From: Colletes latitarsis | Lineage: Eukaryota > Arthropoda > Insecta > Hymenoptera > Colletidae | NCBI RefSeq assembly: GCF_051014445.1 | Contig: NC_135140.1 | Coordinates: 16,795,501 to 16,859,500, forward strand | Direction: 5' to 3' | Length of the DNA: 64,000 bases | Shown here: piece by piece, positions 26,800 to 37,100 of the stretch | Position numbering within the stretch: position 1 is the first letter of the stretch | Layout of the letters: each line of letters starts with the position of its first letter | Notes under the pieces: model-generated | Told to the model about the DNA's origin: nothing | Databases searched by the model: none | Seen by the model: the letters and a program-made list of their open reading frames with translations, nothing else | Program-made: the position numbers and the translations under genes

Positions 26800-26915
26800 C
26801 GAAGAGAGAAAGAGAGATACACGGTGTAAATGAGCGTGAGAGAGTGGCGAGGAAGAGAAATAAGGAGAGAGTGAGACAATGAGAGGAACGGGAAGAAAAC
26901 AAGAGCGAAGGCCAT
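26800..26915 (+). repeat. Purine-rich GA tract
   Basis: A run dominated by GAGAGA, AAGAGAGA and GAGAGAGTG words, interrupted by short mixed sequence, in the probable BTBD7 3' UTR. Confidence 0.7.
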
Positions 26916-27027
26916 GCAGAATGTGCAGGTATATATGATCAGTGTTTTATGAACAGTATTGTTCTTTATTTAAGTGAAACGCCGCTGTGGGTATGATCTT
27001 TGCTAATTCATATTACCTATGATATTC

Positions 27028-27033
27028 AATAAA
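27028..27033 (+). terminator. Candidate polyadenylation signal of BTBD7
   Basis: Canonical AATAAA in the context TTCAATAAAAATT, about 1.25 kb after the BTBD7 stop. It is the first canonical plus-strand hexamer I noticed in this flank; transcript evidence would be needed to confirm use. Confidence 0.4.
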
Positions 27034-27053
27034 AATTATTTAAATATTAGTAG

Positions 27054-28569
27054 ACACACTTCTGTCTTGAAGGAACCGCGTAATTGTAAATTATTCTTTT
27101 ACATCCAACATGAATCCGTGTGTTTCTCGTAGTAGGGAACGTTTGGTATCAATTAATTGCGAATTAAACGAGCCGCCGTAGCTACTACACGCGTTTGGTT
27201 CCATTTTATCTGTTGTACAGAGCTTCGGACGAACATATCGCGTTGATCCTTTTGGGGCGTAAGTAGCTTAGATGCGTCGTCGTTCGAATCTCAATGTCGA
27301 AGCAATAGCCATTTTGCTTTTCGTACAAACGATACTCATGGTTTTTTTTCAAAGACGTGAAATAAAACGACGTTCATTAAGAAAGATCCGCGACTGTATC
27401 ATTCTACACAACTTCTTGCAGATCGATCCGAACTTCCACGTTCGCGCTAGACGCAGATCGAGGCTGGAAAAAAAAAAATAGCGGACATGTGTAATCTACG
27501 TGTGATGTAAGCAAACTCTGTTATTTGTTTTCTGTTTTATCATCGGCGTTGTTACATGAACGCGGCATAGAATCGTTCCAGTGACAGTTGAACTCGTGGT
27601 ATTTTAATTGAACCTGAGCAGTACTTATTGAGCGATCGAACTTAATAGCTCTTTTTTTTCCTTTTTTTTTTTCAAGTCAATTCAAGCAATCCGTTACTGA
27701 ATACTGTTGTTAATTATACTCACGGTTAATACTGAAATTGTTTTCGTATTGGTCGCATTAATTTTGCTTGAAACAATTTTAGAGAAATTTCTGTCGTCGA
27801 AAATGTTCTTCAAAAAAAAAAGTGTGGTCGAAAACGTTACGGATAAATATGTTCGCGAGCCGATAGATTGCTGGTATGGACTTTAAAGATCTAGTTTGGT
27901 ATTTTAGTTCTGAACGTATTGTATCGCACGACTCTTATCTGAGTTAACAGGTTTATCTTCTATTTGCCACAATATAAAGTTTGAATTCTCCTTGCGGATC
28001 GATATGATATAATATTAATAAAACAATGACGAATTTTTTCTCTTATATAATTTAAGTCTATTAAAGTAACCCTCTATAACTGAAATCATCGTTGTATCTT
28101 ATGAAAGAATTGCCTAATAAGGCATAAACATCTATAATTGTACATAAATCGAAAGATAAATTTTAACACGAAGTTATGGAGGGTTAAAAGAATATCTGGA
28201 CACTCACTATATTGAATAGTACTTCTTCGTTATATGTATTAGCAGATGAGCTCCTGAAATTGAGGATGATGTAAATTAATTGTTACCTGACTACAGATGC
28301 TATAACAGGATTTTATTCTACATTATTGACTTATGTTTTGGATAAGGAATCATTCCCTTTTTCTTGTGTCACTAATTACAGGACATCTTGTATAAGGAAC
28401 AAGAATATGATGTTTTCTAGCAAAGAAGATTTATCTTTAAGCTGCTACTTTGACTTTTTACAACGTAACGTTTATTATCGCGAACGACGTTAACGAAGCG
28501 ATAAAACGCAATTTTCTCTCTTATATAATTTAATTTCATTAGATTAAAAGACTATTTGGGCCCACGTAC
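27054..28569. other. Intergenic region between convergent BTBD7 and apolipophorin genes, part 1
   Basis: AT-rich DNA without a recognisable gene. Short frames such as the basic one at 27272-27481 have no family signal. Confidence 0.5.
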
Positions 28570-28858
28570 TAAATGATACGAATAGTCAAATATTTGAAAA
28601 ATAAAGTATTCGAATAATAAACGAACTTGATTTATAATCCACATCGTACTATTCAAATACTACGAATTTTCGAATTTAGACGCTCGATCGAATGTTTGAG
28701 TAGTAGTCAAATATTTGAATAGTATTCGAATTATATTCGTCGAATGTTTGAATCACCGATATCGTTACGGTTCGGTATTCAAAATATTTGCGTAGTCAAG
28801 TATTCGAATTATATTCGCCGAGTATTTGGATATTCAAATATAAATAAATTCGGTAAGC
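28570..28858. repeat. ATTCGAATA-type degenerate repeat array, copy 6
   Basis: Repeated ATTCGAAT, AAATATTTGAATAGTATTCG and CGAATGTTTGAATCACCG words with irregular spacing. Confidence 0.75.
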
Positions 28859-29578
28859 CATTTCAGCTCCGTTTTGAAAGCTGAATTAAAAGACCAATAA
28901 ACGAAGAGACTATTCGAGTCTTCGCGCTAAATGATACTTCTCTATTACGTGCACTTATAAACGAGCTTCTGTGATGTAACTCGATGTTACCTCACGAACG
29001 ACTGCAATTGTTACACACCGTCGACTTATCTTTTGGACGAATGTGTCACGAATTGCAGAATAATTCTACGTAAGATCCAAGAACACGAAGGCAACCCTAT
29101 TTAGCAATTCATTCCACTTACATCATTCTTGTCGGAGCGTTAAGTATTTTTATTGTGAATTATTTCCTGTCCATCTTCGGCTGGCCATTGTGTCCTCGGA
29201 CGCGCAGTCCTTTGTTCGACACATAAAAACGTACGAATGCACATCGTTTCATCCCACTTTCGGCCGAGGTGAATAAGTGCCTTGCAATTTTGAAAACGAA
29301 TCCCACGTGTCGCTGTGAACAGCTAACTTCAAAAGGTAAACTTCAATTTACGTAACGTGCGTGGTTACCCATCGAGAAAGCATTGAAGACTCCGTCAACA
29401 ACTGAAGTAATCACGTATACAAGAGCACGAATAGCCAGAGAGGCAGGAAATTTATTAAAAGAAACGATGGTAAACAGGAAGTTTGTTAGTGGAACTCAAG
29501 TCGGAACTGTTGACGTTGTTATGCACATTTGAAATGGAAAATCAAAATAGATTCTCAATTGGGACGAATTGGACTATA

Positions 29579-29838
29579 CAGGGTATTCGGCCACCCCTGG
29601 GAAAAATTTTAATGGGGAATTCTAGAGGCCAAAATAAGACGAAAATCAAGAATACCAATTTGTTGATGGTGGCTTCGTTAAAAAGTTATTAACGTTTAAA
29701 GTTCCGCCAGTACTGAATTTTTTTCTCGAAAGTGGGTAGGATTTCGGGGGTATGTCTATTCACCAAAAATAATTGTAATTGACCCCTGCAACCGAAAATA
29801 ATTTTTTTAGAACGATTTGGAATTTTTTAATTTTGTCT
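29579..29838 (+). mobile_element. Truncated copy of the CAGGGTGTTCGGCCACC terminal-inverted-repeat element
   Basis: Begins CAGGGTATTCGGCCACCCCT directly after TATA. It continues collinearly with the reverse complement of the right part of the element at 55238-55722, including the complement of one 143-bp unit (29740-29830). The opposite terminus is missing, so this is one-ended. The sequence stays open in one frame in both copies, but I see no transposase signature. Confidence 0.75.
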
Positions 29839-32800
29839 GGCTTCAATTATTGTTACGCAGAACCTGTTATTGCTTCTTCGTTAACATTCTGCAAGTATTA
29901 GTATAAATTTTCCCATTTTAAATAGTTTAATAAGTTTGTTCCAGGTGGAGTTATCGTCAAGATTCAAAGGTGACTTTGAAAAAAACTATAGTAGATATTA
30001 TCATAATTTTGGTTCACACGATAAAAAAACATCTATTTAATATGATCAAGAAGATTCGTCGATCCATTGTTGAGACATGTCAAACAGTGGAATGCAGGAA
30101 ACATGTAATAACTCGAGTAATAATAAAGATTATTGCCTGAAAATTATACTGTGTTATCTTGAAAAGTGATTCAAAGCGTGAGAAAGAATTAAAAAAAATT
30201 TTTAAATCCATTTTCATCGCGTACAAACGCACAAAGGCACGTTTGATGTTACTGATAATCGCGTACAATTATTTACAGCAATTAGTATCAGGAAAGTGAC
30301 ATAAAACATCATGTAATATCTAACTAAAACGTTGATCCATGATAGGTGAAATGTAAATATTAATATTATTTATCTACAATGACATTTTCTTATCCTTATC
30401 TCAACCGTCCATTTTTAGCTTTACGTTTTGCGTTTCACCTGACATAAATCAGCTTTCTAGAATAAACATTATGATTAAATATTATTTTCTCATACATTAT
30501 TATTTGTTCTCCGTTATATCATTATTGTTATTTATATATTATTTGCTTTTATAGCCTCAAGAAGTTTACCTGTTGCCTCTTCACCACACAAAATTTTATC
30601 AGGAACGCCATTTCGAATCTCGGCGGAAAAGCGACCCAGCGCTGTTCCGTGCTGTAAAGGGATTGGTTAGCCTTTTCCCTGGAACGAAATATTCCGCGGG
30701 ATTCGAGTATTGCATTTTGATTTTTTTGCTACGAGTTTCCGTGATTTTATTAAAATCGGTCTTCGTGGGTTCGAGCAATTTCATTAAAATCGAGTTTCTT
30801 CGTTCGCACGCGGGCTCTCGGCTGCGGGAAAGTTTTCATTAAATTGGCGACGCGGTGTTCTGCCTTGAACTTTCTTTATCATTGCAAAGTTCACGCAATC
30901 CGGCTGAAGTTTAGGTATCTCGATACCCGATCAAACGTGATAAAATTTTGCGAAATTGTCTCAGTTTGTAAACGTAATGCTCATGGTCACTTTTTTTATG
31001 TTCTTAATCAGTCAGATTCTCATCTTAAGGAAACTAGAATGGATGCATCAATATTCTGATGCTACCGTAGTAGTGGCTGCTCAAAGTAACTTCAAAGCGA
31101 CTGTTCGTACTGTTTAGTTACTCCAACTCCTCTCGTCGCCAAAAATAGAAGTGATTAATAATACAGGAAGTGTTCTTGAGCATTTAATTTAGATCCTGCT
31201 ATATTTTTCTATTTTTTACTGCATTGCTATATGTATATTAGCTGGGAGCAACAATGGCCGACGGTGTCGGTTGACATTTATTGCACTGAAGTCATCGACG
31301 TGTGCGGAGCACGAGTTCCGCACGAGATACGGAGGTAGTTGCCAAAGGGTTAAGTAGTCTCGCATCAGCCAAGTAGGTCAGTCAAGTAGATCCGTCTGGT
31401 GCAGATTATACAATACTTGCCAAGTGATTCAATTTCCTCGAGTTTCGTCTAGAAGTTTCTGCGTTGGAACATATCTTCATAATAGCGAAGATTTTGTAGT
31501 ATTGTTGGTTAATAAATATTTTTCAATTACCAAGATTCCTGGGAATCCATAATAAAATATTTTAAGAATTTGAAACACGAAAGGGAATATTTTATTTTAC
31601 TAATAATAATATTCTTAATACGAAAGTAAATTGCGAATATTGTTTTCGTTCATCTACAACTTTTCCATTAAATAAAGTGAACATAAAAGCACGTGGATGT
31701 AAAACTAGGAATATATTAAATGTCAGTGGTTCTAGCGTTGTATATCATTGGGAAGGATACTTCCAAGAAATATATAACTGCAATTTTAATAAAGATGTGT
31801 GAATAACGTAGGAAAATTGTTTTCTTGAATTAGCTTTAATATCTTTTAGTTAATGGACGAATTTACATAGTTTAAAAATTATAACGTCCGTTTTTCTCGT
31901 GTTCTGAATCACTTACAATTAGTAAACATCGACAGTGAAAAGAAACGATAGATCTGTATAGTATAAAAAAGCATGACGAACATTTAATGAAGTTGTTAGA
32001 GGATTATTAGGATATCGTACATTGATTTGTCGTTGGAGGCGTTTTCATACGGTTGAAAGAAAATAATTTGATTTGCTGCAGACGATCGAACCGTAAGGTT
32101 TCGTGCAATTGCAGAGTACAGTTACGCTCCAATTGTCAATTTTAATTCTTACGTTCGGCGATAAAACTTATCGCGTGTACATCCAGTTTGCGTTCGACCA
32201 ATGCTGTATCTTCTACGATGCAAGTTTTTCTCCACACGTGCTAATCCGTCTAGATTTTACTATAATACATCAGGACCGTGTATGTTTAATATAAAAAATC
32301 TTCCCTTCGGTGAGGGCAGTTTGCAAATGATTAACGTTTTAAAAATAAGCGAGGTGCACAATGGACGCCAGTTATCTGATGACTCTCTCTCATTAACCTG
32401 GCAAGGAATTTTGATTTCAGATGCAGATACACGACGGTGGCAAGCGTAAATGGTGTGCATGCAAACTTCACTAACGTGACCAACGTAACTTTAGCGTAGC
32501 ATTAACGTCACCGCGACGAGGAGACGCTTAAAAAAACACTTCGATCGCGTAAGTAAACGTGGCTAAAAAAGTATCGTGAAGCCTTCAATCGCACTAATAA
32601 CGTCCAAAAAAAGAATGTTTTAGGAAAGAAGAGGAAGTGGAACGAAGATGAGGACATTTTTAAGTAAAAAGGAACCACCCTCGAACGAAACATTGTGCAT
32701 GAAAGGCGTGACGGTAATTGCAGATTTCTTGGGAAAAAGGGGGTTGCGTTTAGCAGATAAAATCAATGATAAACGACACGTCGTTTCGCTCGGCGAATTT

Positions 32801-32949
32801 CGCTGAAACGCGAGCCACGACGCTTTTTCGACCCTGAATTCATAAATATTCATCCCTGAAACTCTGTTCTGTTCGTCCTGGATTGATTCGCGTCCTCGCT
32901 GTGGCGATTCGAATTGTTTTTTTACGTTTATGCGACACTCTTGCAAACA
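29839..32949. other. Intergenic region between convergent genes, part 2
   Basis: No supported protein-coding gene. A GC-richer patch at 31245-31400 contains two short perfect hairpins, CCGAC/GTCGG and GTGCGGA (31302-31308)/TCCGCAC (31317-31323). The rest is AT-rich and unremarkable. Confidence 0.45.
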
Positions 32950-33145
32950 TTCAAGTACTCGAACAGCGCATAAAACATTCGAATAGTCGAGTAGTCAATT
33001 ATTCGAATACCACAGTATTCAAATACTATGAATACCCAAATACTTGATCAGTGCCTAAAGCAATTGAACATTGAAGTATTTGAATTGTTTAGTACTCGAA
33101 TTACTCCCAGAATATTTGAATATAGAAAAATTCAAGTAGTCCCAG
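32950..33145. repeat. ATTCGAATA-type degenerate repeat array, copy 7
   Basis: Repeated ACATTCGAATAGTCGAGTAG and TATTCAAATACTATGAATAC words, ending in AAGTAGTCCCAGCCTC, the shared right-end signature of the family. Confidence 0.75.
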
Positions 33146-34199
33146 CCTCAGTTTCAACGTTCTAAAACTTAGGACCAATTTCAAGGAGTGGGTGCATGAA
33201 TAACGAACTGCTGTATGGTACATGTAAGAACAATGTACGTATATTTCTTCACAAAACCATAACATTACAGCGCGTAAGATCGTCATGCGTATCGGCGATA
33301 AAAAACGGTACGGGTGGTCGGGTATTGAATTCTGATTAGCTCGAGTCGTGCAGCATCGGTATCTTAATTCAATAAAAGTAAGCCGTACAAATCGTACCCG
33401 TAAATCGAATCGACGTCCCGTATTACGCGAACGGGTGTGGGTGGGGGAGTGGGGGGGTACGCTCCCGTACAACATTTATCGTCGTGCGTTTAACGTTTAA
33501 TTAATACCGGCGCGCGGCTCAGGGGTAACAACTTAACCTAAGTAACGAGTTCACTTGGCACAGTGAATAATTACGTTTCTCACCGTTGTCTCGTGCAAAT
33601 AAAAAAAAAAAAAAATAGGAGTAGGAGGCAATGGATGTATATTCTGTGGGGAATTTCGATGTACAGAAGGTAAGGTGGATCGCTCAGTCCTCGCGCGTTT
33701 CGTAACTGAGATCACCCGTCCTTTGGAAGTCTAACGATCTTGATGCCTACGAGTATCAAAAGACGCCTGCCGTATTATAACAAAGTAATAAAATACATTA
33801 CACCTAAATTAATTAGTAATGGGTAGTCTGCGCGGCGCAGCTGCCTCCCCTTATTCCTTCACTCCTCCCTTGGTGTGTCTCTGTAATATAAAAAATAGAG
33901 ATTGTATTTAGAGAGGTATAGGGACTTCGTACGGGACTTAAAACGTACACTCTACTATTAGCGCCGCCAGCGGAGAAACGATGAAACAGGCCTACTATAC
34001 CTGCGCAGATAGTTGCGTAGGGGACGCATAAATAGCTTGAAAGGTCATGGAACGCCTACCTGCCTCGCTAATTGTCTCGAGTCAGTGACAAATCGCGAGG
34101 AATTACTGTACTACCGAACTACAAAATGGTACTGCGCAGGCATAATATGGAATAGCTTTAATATTTTACTCCAGAAAGCAAAATCGATACGACAGAAGT
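33146..34199. other. 3' flank of the apolipophorin gene
   Basis: Contains the G-run motif and a poly-A run near 33600-33616. On the minus strand an ATTAAA (34162-34157) lies 38 bases after the predicted stop and could serve as a poly(A) signal. No other gene is seen. Confidence 0.45.
33433..33457 (+). other. G-quadruplex-type motif
   Basis: Four or more G-runs in 25 bases: G3-TGT-G3-T-G5-AGT-G7. This meets the standard G3+N1-7 pattern with loops of 3, 1 and 3. It lies between the convergent genes, about 750 bp past the apolipophorin stop. Confidence 0.7.
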
Positions 34200-37100
34200 T
34201 TAGTTTCTTACCGCGGGTGATTCCTTCTCTTTGCGACCGACGATTTTGCACTTAGACCGTCCGGAAACACCAAACTGGTAGTCGCACAAACAATCTCTCT
34301 GGATTTCTACGCTAGCAAGGCCATCGGCGATCCTCCTCGCGGCCACTTGGATGAATTGTTTCTTCTGGTTTGGCTTGGCGTCCATGAAGTTGTTCACGCT
34401 GAATGCCGCTCCGCCAGACTATAACATTTTTAAAAAATATCGAGTTTCAAATTTTTTGGTTACTCGATAACTAGTACTTATGATCGAAATTTTTGTTCAG
34501 TTGTTTATAAATTGACGGAAATATTTTTAACACTAAACCAACCGGCACAGCATGTATACCCATTCCTACCATGAACGGTCAAATGACCAATCTTTCTTTT
34601 TCTCTTTTACGAGGCAACATACTTCTAATTTTTACATTACATGTATAGAAATTTGTGTTTTGATGTTTACTCGTAAGATGTTCTTTTCTTTTATGTGAAA
34701 AAATTTTTTAATATTCATCGGAAAGAAGATAAAACACCCTTGAAAACGAATTTTGTTCCAAGTCGATACCGTAGTTAGTTCTAGAGAAAAGAACTATTTA
34801 AGAAAAAGTGCTGCCTAGTAATTACGCGAACAACCTGTATTTAAATTTATTTTCAATTAAATAAACAATTTATGGTCCAGTTTTATCGTACACTAGTCGT
34901 ACGATCAGTAGAAATTGCTGAAACTTCTTTGGGTATGTAACGTCAAAATAAATATCAAAATAAACATAGAAGATAGCAAAAATTGTAGTAGGTGGTATGA
35001 TCATTAGGTAGAGGATGAAATACCCTTTAAAACGAGCGTTTGTACGAGTCGATAGCTTCATTAGTTCCGGAGATATAGCGATTTTAATTTCAAGTCGTTG
35101 CGGCGGCTAGTTTCGGAGATAGAGTTTGTTTACGTTTCGTTGTGCGCTCGCGAGTTCATTGATTTCACGCGTGCGTAGATAGTAAACAGTGCGTAGTAAA
35201 TTCTTGGAAATACTACGCCGAAACTAGGTCACGACAGTCACGTACGCGGGGTAGGTCAGCACCACGCACGAGCGACAAAGAGGTCAGACTCCGTTAGACG
35301 AAGACAGAGATAGTCGAATTAAAAAAATTACCATTTACATAAATTACGATATCTCGAAAACGGAAAGTCGGATCGACAAAAACCAAAAGCCATTTTAAAG
35401 GGGAGACTTTGCCGCTTCTAACAATGCTTCAATAATTAATAAAACACTAGTAGTTTCGGAACTGCACGCGTCTAAAGTTTTTAGTATTTTTAATACGCGT
35501 TAATAGGCTTTCATAAGGCGGAGAGTCAGACGTAGCGGAATTTTAAAAATTACGATTGTCTTTACACGATGATACCTCCGAAACGGAAAGTCGGATCGAG
35601 AAAAACCAAAAGCCATTTTAAAGGGGAGGCTTTGCCGCTTCTAACAGTGGTTCAATTATTAATAAAACACCAGTAGTTTCGGAACTGCACGCGTCTAAAG
35701 TTTTTAGTATTTTTAATGCGCGTTAATAGCCTTTTCTAAGGCCGAGAGTGGAATTTTAAAAATTACCTTTTACATAAATTACGATATCTCGAAAACAGAA
35801 AGTCGGATCGACAAAAACCAAAAACCATTTTAAAGGGGAGGTTTTGCCGCTTCTAATAATGCCTCAATAATTAATAAAACACTAATAGTTACGAAACTAA
35901 ACGCGTCTAACGTTTAACTATTTTTAATACGCGTTGTTAGACTGTTCTAAGACAGTGGGAACTGTAAATTCTCTTCTTTCGTTTTTATTATACATATATT
36001 TCCTATTTACATCGAAAGCTAACCAGAATTTGGTACCAAATGTCCAGTTTTTTACAAAAAAACATAAATCGTTCAACCGGTCAGATGACCGGTCGTGGTA
36101 GGCAAGACAGACTACATATTTTTCTCAGAAAATAAACAATAAGATTAGAAGTGAATATTGTAAAATTCATTGTACGTGTACTATAAGAAAAGTCGTCAAG
36201 TTAAATGGCGCTAAAATAATATTGTATGTTAGAAATTCTAAACGAAATTTTAAAAACGGTCATTTGACCGGTCGCGGTAGGTTTAGTGTTAATTATAAAT
36301 TAAGACGTATTTGAGGTAGCCCTAGTCTGAAGCCAACGGTTTCAGAGATATTGCGATGGCGGTGAAACGCTCGAGAGCGTTTCCCGAACGGTGCGTTCTT
36401 AATAATAGGCAAAGATCACTTGTTGAACACTTACGGTAACTGCGAAGTCAGCGCAGACGTCAGTGGTCGAGGCGACGAGATTGTTCTTCATGTCACTGTT
36501 TCCGCTGAGTGGCTTCTTTTTGCTGTCAGCGAACGTGAACACGCTGTCTTGGTCGTACCCGACGATATTCTTCTGCGGCTTGCCAGATACGAGGAGCTCT
36601 TTAGGGAAGGACACGTGGTAATAAGTGAGGCCAAGATCTTGATATATTTTCTGTCCCATCAGGAGTCTTAATTGCTGCAGCTGAAAGAGCACATTTTTTT
36701 TACCGTCAGAAAAGAGCGATTCAATAATCAGATTTCATGTAGAAAGGCATGCGTAGGAAAAGAACATTAACAATTGTGGGAAGGTAACGTAAAATAATTC
36801 CGTAAAAAACGGTGCTTACAGAAACAGGGAGCGGGCTCTTCTCGCAAGGGTTGGCGAGGACACCGACTACTGCCCTGGCTGCACCAGGTCTGAAGGGATA
36901 CCTAACGGCCTCCTCGTAAGCGTCGTTCAAGTTGAAGGTGCCCAGTTCGATGTCCAATCTTTGGTGCAGATACTCCAGTTTCTTCTCCGCGTCGCCTTGC
37001 TTGGCTTCCTGGAAAACGATCGTTTCCTTGTTGGACGCGCGCAGAAGTCGACGAACGTAGCGCAAAAAACTCGCGTCGATTTGTTTAAATTATGTTAACG

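Larger units (their letters stand above)
25778..27053 (+). other. Probable BTBD7 3' UTR
   Basis: Follows the TAA stop without a gene on either strand. It contains an ATTCGAATA array, a GA-rich tract (26800-26915) and, near its right end, AATAAA at 27028-27033. The UTR limit is inferred from that signal. Confidence 0.5.
34419..36434 (-). other. Apolipophorin intron 23 (2.0 kb), largely filled by a transposon
   Basis: The donor is ACC|GTAAG at 36434 and the acceptor GTTATAG at 34419. Most of the intron is the TTAA-flanked element at 34531-36288. Apart from intron 1 it is the longest intron of the gene. Confidence 0.85.

Noticed and set aside
29483..29692. Frame sharing GQNKTKIKNTNLLM with a minus-strand frame at 55609-55800
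   Set aside because: Both lie inside copies of the same TIR element; the shared peptide follows from DNA homology, and no transposase motif or longer frame is present.
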